NCBI GenBank assembly: GCA_018606805.1
Contig: JAGYWI010000022.1
Span: forward strand, 1-49,634
Direction of reading: 5' to 3'
From: Candidatus Magnetomicrobium cryptolimnococcus
GTDB taxonomy: Bacteria; Nitrospirota; Thermodesulfovibrionia; Thermodesulfovibrionales; Magnetobacteriaceae
DNA length: 49,634 nucleotides
Below the pieces are notes generated by a model. It was not told the DNA's origin and made no database searches. It saw only the letters and a program-made list of their open reading frames with translations. The translations under genes were made by a program, and so were the position numbers. Shown piece by piece: positions 35,086-43,757 of this stretch; within the stretch, counting starts at the first letter, position 1, and each line of letters begins with the position of its first letter.

Positions 35086-36705
35086 TTACAAATATCCAAG
35101 GTCTTTAAGCTTCTCCGCCACTAACTGCGCATTTTCTTCTGTGTAAGGCGCACTTTCACCCCTAAAAGAACAGGTCTTACCACCACCAGAATATTTAATT
35201 GGTCTTTGCTCAAGGGTATCTCTCTTAAAGGCTTTAGTTATAACAGTTCCATCTAAATGAGTTGGAATCTCAAGGCCAAGCATATAATAAAGCGTTGGAC
35301 AAATGTCTAAAATATTTGCATTTAATCCTTTCGTAGCAGAAAGAACCAATGGGGATTTAATTACAAAGATACCATCCATGGTATGGTCTGCAGATATTCC
35401 CCTTGGAGGTTTAAATACACCGCCATCAATGCTACTGTTTTCTTTTTTAGTAAAACGCTCAACTATAGATTTAACCGAAGTATAATTATTTTGCCAAAGC
35501 ACAAGCAAGTCCGGCGCTCTACTGACAAGCTCCCCTTTATAAATGTCCTCTCTTTTTAAAACATCCTTAACCACCAGTGCTCCATTTAATGGATCAACAA
35601 GTGCCTTTAGACCACAAATAATCCCCTCTCTTATATCATCATAGTCCTTACCGTAGTCAACGATTCCCCACGGAAACCGGCCTTTCGTATTTATATAAAT
35701 ATTCCCCCATGACCCTAAATGATAAGCCTTCGTATTTTTCCAGTCAATGTATTGGCTTGAGCGAAGCAAAGCAGCACCTTTTTTAAATAATCGGCGTTTA
35801 ACACCCATATAGACCCTATTCATTTGTCCCTTTAAGTTACTCACAAGAGACATATCCTTAAAGCGCAAATAACCGTTTAGTTCAAGCCACCTATTAATAT
35901 CAACGCTGCGATATACAGCATCCATACCGTGATCGGACATTACAATTATGTGTTCAACGGAAGGTACTGCCTCTAAAATCTCACCGATTGCCTTGTCAAC
36001 TTCCCTGTAAACATCAAGGATTGCATCTTCAAAGCCGGGCTTAAACTCAGGGGCATTACTATCCAAGCACTTCCAAAGCCCATGCTGCGCCCTATCTGTT
36101 GCCGTAAATACTATTGTAAATAGGTCTATAGCGGTTTTTTTCAACAAAAATAAGGCTGCTTTCTTACGAATCTTTACCATTTCAATTAGCTGCGCCCGAT
36201 ACACACTAGGTGTAGCAGATAAGTCATTGTCTATCTCTATAAGGTATTTACCATCCAGCGCCTTTAAAAATTCTCCTTTGAGTTCATATGGATAAACAAA
36301 ATCAGAATCCGTACCCGGGCTCCCAAGACCAGCTACCATAAACCCTTTTAATTTATCCGGCGGAAAGGTCATCGGTAAATTAATTATGCCAGTACGAATG
36401 CCTTTTTTATTTAAATGTGCCCAAAAAGGCTCTACACGACAATCACTTAAATTATTAAACTTAATAGCCGATGGATTATCGTTGCCCTGTGGCACTACAA
36501 AATCAAAAATGCCGTGCTTGCCGGGATTAACACCGGTAAAAAACGTCGGCCACGCAACAGGGCTCAGAGGCGGCAAGGAGGACTCCAACACACCGCTAGC
36601 CCCGCCTTCAATTAAGGACTTCAGGTTTGGAAGCTCACCACGGTCAAGCCACGCACCAATCAACTTAAAAGTTGCAGCATCTATACCAATTATTATTGTT
36701 TTCAT
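35086..36705 (-). CDS. AlkP-superfamily phosphodiesterase/nucleotide pyrophosphatase
   Basis: 539 residues. The N-terminal metal site and nucleophile region are IIIGIDAATF and LSPVAWPTFFTGVNPGKHGIFDF (Thr nucleophile). Metal ligands recur as DRAQHGLW, IVMSDHGMDAV and SADHTMDGIFVI. Related enzymes hydrolyse phosphodiesters or transfer phospho-groups on lipid-linked glycans, and many stand in polysaccharide loci. I start it at ATG 36705, 5 nt after a TATATT on the minus strand; the longer form from 36726 would add seven residues. No signal peptide, so it may be cytosolic. Confidence 0.82.
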   Translation of the reverse strand: MKTIIIGIDAATFKLIGAWLDRGELPNLKSLIEGGASGVLESSLPPLSPVAWPTFFTGVNPGKHGIFDFVVPQGNDNPSAIKFNNLSDCRVEPFWAHLNKKGIRTGIINLPMTFPPDKLKGFMVAGLGSPGTDSDFVYPYELKGEFLKALDGKYLIEIDNDLSATPSVYRAQLIEMVKIRKKAALFLLKKTAIDLFTIVFTATDRAQHGLWKCLDSNAPEFKPGFEDAILDVYREVDKAIGEILEAVPSVEHIIVMSDHGMDAVYRSVDINRWLELNGYLRFKDMSLVSNLKGQMNRVYMGVKRRLFKKGAALLRSSQYIDWKNTKAYHLGSWGNIYINTKGRFPWGIVDYGKDYDDIREGIICGLKALVDPLNGALVVKDVLKREDIYKGELVSRAPDLLVLWQNNYTSVKSIVERFTKKENSSIDGGVFKPPRGISADHTMDGIFVIKSPLVLSATKGLNANILDICPTLYYMLGLEIPTHLDGTVITKAFKRDTLEQRPIKYSGGGKTCSFRGESAPYTEENAQLVAEKLKDLGYL

Positions 36706-36710
36706 TTGTA

Positions 36711-36716
36711 AATATA
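36711..36716 (-). promoter_or_regulatory. -10 box for the phosphodiesterase gene (leaderless)
   Basis: TATATT on the minus strand ends 5 nt before ATG 36705, in the same GGTATATT context as the -10 at 7986-7993. There is no Shine-Dalgarno. The flippase gene diverges from here. Confidence 0.45.
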
Positions 36717-36766
36717 CCATATTCATGTTACAATATTCCTTTTTATATTATCAAGATGTAAATTCT

Positions 36767-38098
36767 ATGATACTTTTAAGAAAGATACTTAATAAATTAA
36801 AAGAAAAAGAGCTACTTAAATGGAGCAGCGTATCACTATTAGTAAGAGTAGGCGGTATCGCCTCGGGTTATCTGCTGACTTTAATCATCGCTAGATACTA
36901 CGGCCCATTTGCAATGGGAATATACACGCTTTCACTAACAGCCCTAAACCTTATATCCGTCATTGGCAATCTCGGCTTTGATACAACCGCCGTACGCCTC
37001 GTCTCCGAATACTCATCCAAGACGAACAGTACGGCTGCTATTAGGAATGTGTATTTGAAATCATTAATCGTTGTAGTGCCCTTTTGTATAGCCCTAAGTG
37101 TATTGTTTTTTTCAATATCTTCTTATATAGCAGAAACAGTGTTTCACAAAGGCGGATTTGCCCCATACCTTAAATTAATAGCCCTGTGCATACTTCCCTT
37201 TACGCTTATAGCCATACATGCAGAAGGTCTGCGGGGTCTAAAGAAAATTTTTCACTACTCCTTGCTTCATGATACACTGTTACCATTTGTTTGTCTTATT
37301 GTTATAAGCATAGGGGGGATTTTTTTTAAGAAATCTGACTTTATACCAGTTATAGCATACGTGGTAAGCATATTTGCAGTTTCCATTTACGGATTAATTT
37401 TATGGTTTAAATATGTAAAAATACGTGGCACTTCAAAAAGATATAAAGGCATTACGTGGCGTGAGCTTTTTTCCATGTCAATACCAATGTTTTTCACCTC
37501 ATTTTTCATATTAACCCTAAACTGGGTAGATAAACTCATACTTGGCATCTACGTAAGCGAAAGTGAAGTGGGCATTTATAACGTTGCATTTAAGCTTTCA
37601 GCCGTAACAAGTCTCTTTTTGTTATCTATAAACAGTATATCTGCCCCTAAATTTGCACAATATTACGCAAACGGCGATATGAAAAGACTTGAACTTACAG
37701 CTAAACAAGCCGTTAAACTGCTCTTTATAAGCTCCACTCCCATACTTGCAATACTATTTATATTTAGCGACCCAATATTAGGTATATTCGGCACACCATT
37801 TAAAGACGGGCATTACGCCCTTTTAATGTTAACATTTGGACAGTTTGTAAACTCCATATGCGGCTCCGTAGGGCTTATACTGCTTATGACTGGAAAAGAA
37901 AAGACTCTAAGAAATATATTGTTTTTTTGCGTCATAGTAAGCATATTATTACACGTAGTATTGATACCACACTTCGGTATAAACGGCGCAGCATTTTCAA
38001 CCGCTGTTGGATTCATTTTAGCAAATTTGCTGGCTGTTTTTTATATTAAACAACACTATGGTTTTTACACCTTTGCTTTTTTGAAAAGATCAACATGA
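36767..38098 (+). CDS. Wzx-type oligosaccharide flippase
   Basis: 443 residues with about 12-14 membrane helices of the MOP superfamily polysaccharide transporters: LLVRVGGIASGYLLTLIIARYYG at the start, WVDKLILGIYVSESEVGIYNVAFK in the middle, and the C-terminal half repeating helices. It would flip lipid-linked repeat units for the neighbouring locus. Homology begins at ATG 36767 (MILLRKILNKLKEKEL); a long upstream frame is the antisense of the phosphodiesterase gene. Its TGA overlaps the next gene's ATG. Confidence 0.88.
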   Translation: MILLRKILNKLKEKELLKWSSVSLLVRVGGIASGYLLTLIIARYYGPFAMGIYTLSLTALNLISVIGNLGFDTTAVRLVSEYSSKTNSTAAIRNVYLKSLIVVVPFCIALSVLFFSISSYIAETVFHKGGFAPYLKLIALCILPFTLIAIHAEGLRGLKKIFHYSLLHDTLLPFVCLIVISIGGIFFKKSDFIPVIAYVVSIFAVSIYGLILWFKYVKIRGTSKRYKGITWRELFSMSIPMFFTSFFILTLNWVDKLILGIYVSESEVGIYNVAFKLSAVTSLFLLSINSISAPKFAQYYANGDMKRLELTAKQAVKLLFISSTPILAILFIFSDPILGIFGTPFKDGHYALLMLTFGQFVNSICGSVGLILLMTGKEKTLRNILFFCVIVSILLHVVLIPHFGINGAAFSTAVGFILANLLAVFYIKQHYGFYTFAFLKRST

Positions 38099-38835
38099 TA
38101 CATCCTAATCCCAATTTGCACTCAATCAAAGATAGTATATTAAGAAAGCTCCAAAATGCAGGTATAGCAGGTTTAAACATACAGCTAATAAAAAAAAATT
38201 TTGCAAATGTAGATACTAACCACTTAACTGCAATATTAAATGAACTTGAAAAAGAAAACCAAATAGTTACACTAAAACATGCCGCTACCTCTCATCATTA
38301 TTTCTTAAAAGAAATATTAGATACCCATATTGCTACTTTAACTAATTATATTGAAACACAATTTTTTTTAAAAACAGATTTAATCTCTATTAAATCAATA
38401 CATAAAGATATTAAAATTTATTTAAAAAATGAATATTCAAAACATGCTACACAAATTATAATAGACAAACTTATTAATGAACATATACTTATCCCACTAA
38501 AATATGCAAACAACTTTCTATACACTCACATATCAAAGCTAATACCATATACTACTCAAAAACAAACCACTCAAATCAATAGGGATAAAGTACTAAGTGC
38601 ATACAATAAATTAGTAAAGACCTCAAGAGGCATCAAAACAGTTGAAATATACAAACTACAAAAGGAGCTTAACGTACCAATAAAACAGTTATGGAATTTT
38701 ATCATGGATGAAAACAGCAGCGGTAACGCTGAACTTCACAAAGGCGACCTATCAGAATCAACCGAGGAGGCACGCCTAGCCGCTATAGAAATCAATGGAG
38801 GCAAGTTCTTACTTGTAAAGTTTAAAAATGAATAA
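38095..38835 (+). CDS. Unrecognised protein with winged-helix-like repeats
   Basis: 246 residues, Lys/Ile/Asn-rich. I do not recognise the family. The predicted secondary structure suggests two or three helical winged-helix units: HSIKDSILRKLQNAGIAGL..., TNHLTAILNELEKENQIVTL, and later ATQIIIDKLINEHILIPL and RDKVLSAYNKLVKTSRGIKTVEIYKLQKEL. It starts within the flippase stop (ATGA) and overlaps the ATPase gene by 8 nt, so the two form one unit. A DNA-binding or adaptor role for the ATPase is plausible, not shown. Confidence 0.6.
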   Translation: MIHPNPNLHSIKDSILRKLQNAGIAGLNIQLIKKNFANVDTNHLTAILNELEKENQIVTLKHAATSHHYFLKEILDTHIATLTNYIETQFFLKTDLISIKSIHKDIKIYLKNEYSKHATQIIIDKLINEHILIPLKYANNFLYTHISKLIPYTTQKQTTQINRDKVLSAYNKLVKTSRGIKTVEIYKLQKELNVPIKQLWNFIMDENSSGNAELHKGDLSESTEEARLAAIEINGGKFLLVKFKNE

Positions 38836-40753
38836 AAAAGTAAAAGAAACTAACTGCAACCCGATAGACCCTTTTAAAAATAATATCGTATACGATCCAA
38901 GGAAAATAACTGGCTCCGTTAAAAGCCTAAATAACGAAATCCTAAGTACGCTAATAGAGCGTTTCAAGCGGCTAATAATAAATGATAAAATCCCCGTAAC
39001 AGACAGCAGCATTCATGCACAATTGGTCATATCCCCAAACGCCGGCTACGGTAAATCCCACTTACTTGGCAACCTGTTTGAACTCCTAAACCAAAAGGCT
39101 ACCTTTGTATACCTAAGACCATTCGTTGACCCTGCTACATGCTGGAGGTCCATATTGTTTAAAATTATACAGGAACTGGATTTTCCCGATAGACTAAACA
39201 CCGATACCCACGACGTTGACGGACCTACACAGCTTGAGGTTTTCACAAATGAAATACTCGTTCATTTCATGATAAAGGCTATTGAAAACGGCAAAATCAA
39301 GACAAACGACAATCAACCTTTTTTAGAATTACTCAAACAACCGGAAAACTCTAAACTCACAAATACAAAGAAGTGGTACGGATGGGTAAGGAAATATTTT
39401 GATATAACAAACACTAAAAACTTCCAAATACTCGATAAATGGTTTCATGAGGAAGTTAAACACTTAGCATTAAATTTCAGCCCCAATAGCTACCTAAAGG
39501 CCTTTTTTATATATACGTTTTTTTCACATGATAATGATGACTTAAGGCAGGCATGTCTTGATTGGCTAAAAGGTGAGAGCTTCGATGAAAACTTTATCCC
39601 AAGCATAGAGATTACTCCAAAAGACCTCGTCCCACCTGAAACAACCAGTGCTGAAAAAAATGGCATCTGTAGAGATAGGATAATAGATATTTGTAAGTTG
39701 GCTGGATTTTTCCGCCCATTCGTTTTTTGCTTTGACCAAACCGAGTACTACTGTAATAAAAAAGAGCTGGTTGACGCCCTTGGTTGTATTATCGAGGGTA
39801 TCATGGCGGATTGCCCAAACCAGCTAACAATCATTACAGCTAATCAACTGTCATGGTTTAACGAAATTGAACCTTTTTTAAAACAGGCATACATTGATAG
39901 GATAGAAAGCCCACACTTTGAACTTGAAGGGTTAAATAAAGGGCAAGGGATGGAACTCATCAACATCAGGTGTAGTGAATCCAGTTGTGAAAAAAAGATA
40001 AAAGGCGCTTTTTTAAAAAATAAAAAATGGCTAACTACCCTCTTTGAAAAAGAAACTGTCATGGGGGTACGGGATTTCCTGAAAGAATGCAGCCTTCAAT
40101 GGAATCATTTTAGGAATCATTTTAGGAATCATTTTAGGAATCATTTTAGGAATCATTTTAGGAATCATTTTAGGAATCATTTTATTAATAATACTCCTAA
40201 AGAAAGTATACCACAAAAATACAACACATACATTAATAAAATTACAGCACAATCCAAACGACACATTTTTTCAGCCGACATCCTTTTTGTCATAATTAAG
40301 GATATAGCTGCCTCTATACCTAAGATAAAAATTGAGCCTTTTAGTGATAAAAGTGGCAGCAAAGACTATTTTTCATTAAAATGGAACATTGACGATAAAA
40401 CACTGCTCTTTGGCTTTGAAAATAACTCAAATAACAGCAGGTGGATAGCTATTACCAAACGGGCACAAACACTTTTTGACTCTAAAGAAATAACAAAAGC
40501 GGTTTTTTTAAGAACCCCAGACCTCAAAGAAATCCCGCCAAAAAGCTGGAAAGTCAATGCTTTACAAATAAATCAAGCAAAAGAAACATTTCTAAATATT
40601 ATATATCTTAGTAATGATAAAATGCTGAGACTTTATGCAGCATATGATTTCTATATAGACGCCATTGAAGGCAATATCGAAGACACTAAACAAGAAGTAG
40701 CAGCATTCTTAGTTAATGAACTACAATGGCTATGGAATAAAATAACAAACTAA
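38828..40753 (+). CDS. P-loop AAA/STAND-like ATPase with NHFR tandem repeat
   Basis: 641 residues. Walker A is SPNAGYGKSHLLGNL (about 69-83) and a Walker B-like FVFCFDQTEYY is near 300; NPIDPFKNNIV at the N-terminus resembles the NPF-type openings of large conflict-system ATPases. Residues 426-453 are seven perfect units of Asn-His-Phe with Arg (last unit Ile), encoded by seven identical 12-bp repeats. It overlaps the upstream wing-helix-like gene. The family may be related to Orc1/KAP-type or phage-defence ATPases; I cannot name the system. Confidence 0.6.
   Translation: MNKKVKETNCNPIDPFKNNIVYDPRKITGSVKSLNNEILSTLIERFKRLIINDKIPVTDSSIHAQLVISPNAGYGKSHLLGNLFELLNQKATFVYLRPFVDPATCWRSILFKIIQELDFPDRLNTDTHDVDGPTQLEVFTNEILVHFMIKAIENGKIKTNDNQPFLELLKQPENSKLTNTKKWYGWVRKYFDITNTKNFQILDKWFHEEVKHLALNFSPNSYLKAFFIYTFFSHDNDDLRQACLDWLKGESFDENFIPSIEITPKDLVPPETTSAEKNGICRDRIIDICKLAGFFRPFVFCFDQTEYYCNKKELVDALGCIIEGIMADCPNQLTIITANQLSWFNEIEPFLKQAYIDRIESPHFELEGLNKGQGMELINIRCSESSCEKKIKGAFLKNKKWLTTLFEKETVMGVRDFLKECSLQWNHFRNHFRNHFRNHFRNHFRNHFRNHFINNTPKESIPQKYNTYINKITAQSKRHIFSADILFVIIKDIAASIPKIKIEPFSDKSGSKDYFSLKWNIDDKTLLFGFENNSNNSRWIAITKRAQTLFDSKEITKAVFLRTPDLKEIPPKSWKVNALQINQAKETFLNIIYLSNDKMLRLYAAYDFYIDAIEGNIEDTKQEVAAFLVNELQWLWNKITN
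40101..40184 (+). repeat. Perfect tandem repeat, 7 x 12 bp, inside the ATPase gene
   Basis: The unit GGAATCATTTTA is repeated seven times without a single change. It is read as Asn-His-Phe-Arg, so changes in copy number stay in frame. Perfect identity suggests a recent expansion or ongoing length change. Confidence 0.9.
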
Positions 40754-40789
40754 GTACCAAGTAAAAATATTCTTCTATCAAATATATAC

Positions 40790-40909
40790 AAAAACAAATG
40801 AAGGCAGACACACAAGTCTACCCATACGCATTCATTTGTAGGGACGAACTTAGGTGCAAGCCCTTCATTTTTTTTTGTAATACTGCTGCTTTATCAAAGT
40901 GCACTATAA
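40790..40909. repeat. Dispersed repeat fragment (family B relative)
   Basis: GGCAGACACACAAGTCTACC followed by ATTTGTAGGGACGAAC repeats the hairpin and tail seen at 16275-16322. It stands between the convergent ATPase and selD genes and may terminate both; the T-run at 40868-40876 would serve the ATPase gene. Confidence 0.55.
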
Positions 40910-41920
40910 TTAATAAACTACAATCTTACCACTTCCCTCAATAACGGTCCCAACTTGTTTATAAAATATATTATTGGTCTCAAAATACTTAAGATATTCT
41001 TTCTTAAGTGTAATTAAAAGTCCTCCTGAGGTTTGTGGGTCTGATAAGATTAATTTTTGCTCTTCTGAAATGGCTGTGTTAAAAATAGTATTCTCCCGCG
41101 CAAAATTCAGATTTCGATATGTCCCTTCTGGACACATCCCAAAGTCTACCATCTCCGTAACATTCTCTAAAAGCGGAACACTGCCAAAGTCAATCATAAA
41201 GTCAATCGGTAATCCTTTAACCATATTTATAGCATGGCCAAGCAGTCCAAACCCTGTTACATCAGTGCAAGCTGTAGCATTTGAAAATAGCGCAGCTTCA
41301 GAGGCAGTTTTATTTAACATTGTCATCCATCGAATAGCAATATCAAAAACTTCCTGTGTTATCTTTCTGCCCTTAAGCGCTGTACTTAAAATGCCATTTC
41401 CAATAGGCTTAGTAATTATAATAACATCCCCAACCTGAGCACCCTTACTGGATAAAATATTTTTCTTCTCAACTACACCAGTAACCGATAGACCAAACTT
41501 TAGCTCACCATCTTCAATTGAATGTCCTCCGATAAGTGCAACCTTTTCCCCTCTAAGAACTTGACTTGCCCCGTCAAGTATATCTCTTAGTACACAACTA
41601 TCAAGCTCACGAGCAGGAAAACCGCAAAAGGCAAGAGCCGTCACCGGTTTACCACCCATAGCGTAGACATCACTTAACGAATTGACAGCACTTATAACGC
41701 CAAACGTAAACGGATCATTAACAATAGGTGTTATCACATCTATTGTTTGCACTAACAGCGTGTTGTCTAATTTATACACTCCACCATCATCACCAGGACC
41801 TATGATTAGATTAGGAGAGTTAAATACATTTAGATCAAAAAGTATATTTTCAAGGTCCGCCGGACCTAACTTTCCTCCTCAACCAGCCGCCTTCACCCTT
41901 TCGGTTAACCTGTAATCCAT
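40910..41920 (-). CDS. selD: Selenide, water dikinase with in-frame Sec (UGA) codon
   Basis: 336 residues if UGA is read as selenocysteine. It makes selenophosphate from selenide and ATP. The N-terminus from ATG 41920 reads KAAGUGGKLGPADLENIL, the exact family motif with Sec at residue 14 (TGA at 41881-41879). Then GPGDDGGVYKLDN, TPIVNDPFTFGVISAVNSLSDVYAMGG, LIGGHSIEDGELKFGLSVTG, CTDVTGFGLLGHA and LSDPQTSGGLLI follow. A conventional caller would begin near 41779 and lose the catalytic N-terminus. Sec in SelD implies that SelA, SelB and tRNA-Sec are encoded elsewhere. Confidence 0.95.
41853..41867 (-). promoter_or_regulatory. Bacterial SECIS hairpin in selD
   Basis: On the minus strand AGGTCCGGCGGACCT forms a stem (AGGTC/GACCT or one pair longer) with a CGGCG-type loop, starting 11 nt after the UGA at 41881-41879. 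Position and size fit a bSECIS recruiting SelB. It is read in frame as part of KLGPADL. Confidence 0.65.
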
Positions 41921-41963
41921 AAAAATAAACAATAAAGCATTTTATATTATATAAAACCCTCTA

Positions 41964-42272
41964 TCACTCTACTCCTATCACTTTTACTGCGTCCAAATAG
42001 GCATAATACTCACCCATAACATCCTTTAACCGTCCCGAGTCTTTTAGTCCTGCAGCCGACTCAATAGCCTCACCAAACTCAACGATTTTAGCAAGCCCTA
42101 ATTTGTTGGCATTATTTTTTATACTTTTCCCTACTAATTGCAAACCAGCATAATCTCCTTTTGATATATCTTGCTTTAAATCATCTACCTCTCTTTTTTT
42201 CTTGCCTACGAATACTTCAACCCGGTCGCGCATCTTATAATTTACTTCTACAATAATTTGCTCTCCACTCAT
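41964..42272 (-). CDS. HPt-like protein lacking the phospho-histidine
   Basis: 102 residues, mostly helical. The segment GLQLVGKSIKNNANKLGLAKIVEFGEAIESAA aligns by pattern with the HPt core (AHSLKGSA-NLGA-L--L---LE-AA) but the phosphorylatable His is replaced by Lys (GKSIKN). It would be a pseudo-HPt: a binding module that cannot accept phosphate at that site. AGGAGG before the ATG confirms the start. The 43-nt gap to selD suggests possible co-transcription, though a link in function is not obvious. Confidence 0.5.
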   Translation of the reverse strand: MSGEQIIVEVNYKMRDRVEVFVGKKKREVDDLKQDISKGDYAGLQLVGKSIKNNANKLGLAKIVEFGEAIESAAGLKDSGRLKDVMGEYYAYLDAVKVIGVE

Positions 42273-42597
42273 GTCAATCCTCCTAATTTATGGTAAAAAG
42301 ACAACCCCGCTTATAGGGACAACTATTATTAAAAAGTTAAAAAAATATTTTATAGCATGTTATTTCAAAATGTCAATGAGATATTGAAATTCTATAATAA
42401 CCACTGGTGCACTTGCGCACCAGACAAAGAAAAGAGTCAGAGGAGGTCTTTTTAAGAGGGAGTGCTTCTTTCCAATGCCATTAAGTTAAGGGAATAGAAG
42501 AACGGGGGAAAACCCTTTTAGATAAAAGGTGAGTAGGCGCACTCCCAAACCCCGCTCACCTTCTTCTATATTTTATCTTCTATCTTTTTCAAAAAGA
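42273..42597. other. 325-nt non-coding gap with family A repeat
   Basis: No gene seen. 42472-42490 matches the inner left arm of the element at 7677-7874 (CCAATGCCATTAAGTTAAG), and 42503-42561 matches the block at the end of lpxK, including GTAGGCGCACTCCCAAACC. The inverted pair GGTGAG/CTCACC flanks it. Confidence 0.6.
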
Positions 42598-42888
42598 TTA
42601 CAAGCACATTTCTTGTAAACTTTCCATATATTGTGTCCATTCGTGCGGCAAACTATATTTTTTCTTATTATTACATTCCTTACAGGCAGGTACAACGTTG
42701 GATTTTTCAGACATACCACCACGTGATATGGGGATGACGTGGTCCATAGTAAGCTCATTGGGGTAAACACCTTTACTACAGTAATAACATCTTCCGTGAG
42801 CACACTTGCGCTTCCACCAAGTTGTTTTTCGTAATATTCTACCTTTTTGCTTTTGTTTATTTATAAAAATATCAGAAATATAAATCAC
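42598..42888 (-). CDS. HNH endonuclease
   Basis: 96 residues with a full HNH zinc-finger nuclease: CYYC, TMDHVIPISRGGMSEKSNVVPACKECNNKK, that is the His-Asn-His core plus two CxxC zinc pairs. Stand-alone small HNH proteins of this type occur next to DUF507 and ribosomal genes or as parts of mobile elements; a housekeeping role is unknown. The start is GTG 42888 with a weak ribosome site. It follows the second DUF507 gene by 17 nt. Confidence 0.85.
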   Translation of the reverse strand: MIYISDIFINKQKQKGRILRKTTWWKRKCAHGRCYYCSKGVYPNELTMDHVIPISRGGMSEKSNVVPACKECNNKKKYSLPHEWTQYMESLQEMCL

Positions 42889-42905
42889 AACTAAAAAACA
42901 AACCT

Positions 42906-43181
42906 TTATAATTTTCCTTTTTTATTTTCCTCTTCTTCAAAATACTTTTTATAAAGTATATCCCATTCAGCGCTTCCTTCAACAACACTCCTTGAAAGTG
43001 AATTAATTTTACGTTTAACAACACCATCAATTTCATCATTTATCTTTAGATAACCGTAGATAGTCCGTTTTATCTCTCGCCTAACGGCGGATTCGTCTTC
43101 TTCAAGCACAATCAACCCCTTTTCTTTTAGTCCTTCAAGGAGCACGTGTGATATATGATTTATTTTATCATCAGAGAGCAT
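42906..43181 (-). CDS. DUF507 family protein (copy 2)
   Basis: 91 residues, DUF507: LSDDKINHISHVLLEGLKEKGLI, then EIKRTIYGYLKINDEIDGVVKRKINSLSR, and an acidic/lysine-rich C-terminus after EWDILYKKYFEEE. The function of DUF507 is unknown; it is soluble and helical, and common in Nitrospirota, Aquificota and deltaproteobacteria, usually as adjacent pairs. Its ATG overlaps the stop of copy 1 by 1 nt. Confidence 0.8.
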   Translation of the reverse strand: MLSDDKINHISHVLLEGLKEKGLIVLEEDESAVRREIKRTIYGYLKINDEIDGVVKRKINSLSRSVVEGSAEWDILYKKYFEEEENKKGKL

Positions 43182-43468
43182 TATATAACAATATTCCGTT
43201 CTTTAATAAGCTTCTTTTTTGTTAATTCAAACAATCCCTTATAGTCAAGATGTTTCTTTTCAATTTCGCCTTCAAACGATTTAAGTATCTCCCTTACCTC
43301 TTCATTAACCCTGTCTTCTGCCATAAGCTCATCAAGCATTATTTCTTCAGCGTAGTGCATAAGCTCTTCTTCCGATACTTTGTAATCCACCTCATCCATC
43401 TTGGTTATTTTATTAACTATTTCCCTTGCCATAACAGGCACCCACGATTTCGGTATACGCATAATCAT
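43181..43468 (-). CDS. DUF507 family protein (copy 1)
   Basis: 95 residues, the partner DUF507: [55 protein letters not shown]. It starts inside the rpsR stop (ATGA, 4-nt overlap), so it is translationally coupled to ribosomal protein S18. The two DUF507 copies differ enough to be distinct subunits. The tight link to the S6-SSB-S18 operon hints at translation or replication, but this is only context. Confidence 0.8.
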   Translation of the reverse strand: MIMRIPKSWVPVMAREIVNKITKMDEVDYKVSEEELMHYAEEIMLDELMAEDRVNEEVREILKSFEGEIEKKHLDYKGLFELTKKKLIKERNIVI

Positions 43469-43725
43469 TTTTCCATGAAAGATAATATAGCTATGTTTCT
43501 TGCCCTTTTTATAGCGGTAGTGAGTTCTCTTTGGTGTTTTGCGCAGGTACCAGTCATTCTACTTGGTAGGACCTTACCTCGTTCGGTTATATATCCTTTG
43601 AGTGTTTTTACATCCTTATAGTCTATAAAGTCCGTCTTATCAGCACAAAACCGACAAAACTTTTTTCTTGTAAATCTCTTGAATTTCATATTATCTGTCT
43701 GCATCGTTGTCTTCATTTGAGCCAT
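43465..43725 (-). CDS. rpsR: Ribosomal protein bS18
   Basis: 86 residues. [70 protein letters not shown] is a typical bS18 with four cysteines or Cys/His able to hold zinc. AAGGGAG precedes ATG 43725; a shorter start at Met13 would give the more usual N-terminus. Third gene of the rpsF-ssb-rpsR operon. Confidence 0.96.
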   Translation of the reverse strand: MAQMKTTMQTDNMKFKRFTRKKFCRFCADKTDFIDYKDVKTLKGYITERGKVLPSRMTGTCAKHQRELTTAIKRARNIAILSFMEK

Positions 43726-43757
43726 TTATAGTTAACTCCCTTTAGTTTTTTACTTTA

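Noticed and set aside
36386-36766. N-terminal extension of the flippase
   Set aside because: It is antisense to the phosphodiesterase gene and shows no homology; the family begins at ATG 36767.
40031-40264. MIPK-repeat protein on the minus strand
   Set aside because: It is the reverse reading of the 12-bp repeat array inside the ATPase gene.
40910-41779. selD as a truncated pseudogene beginning at 41779
   Set aside because: The UGA is in the exact Sec position of the family and is followed by a SECIS-like hairpin.
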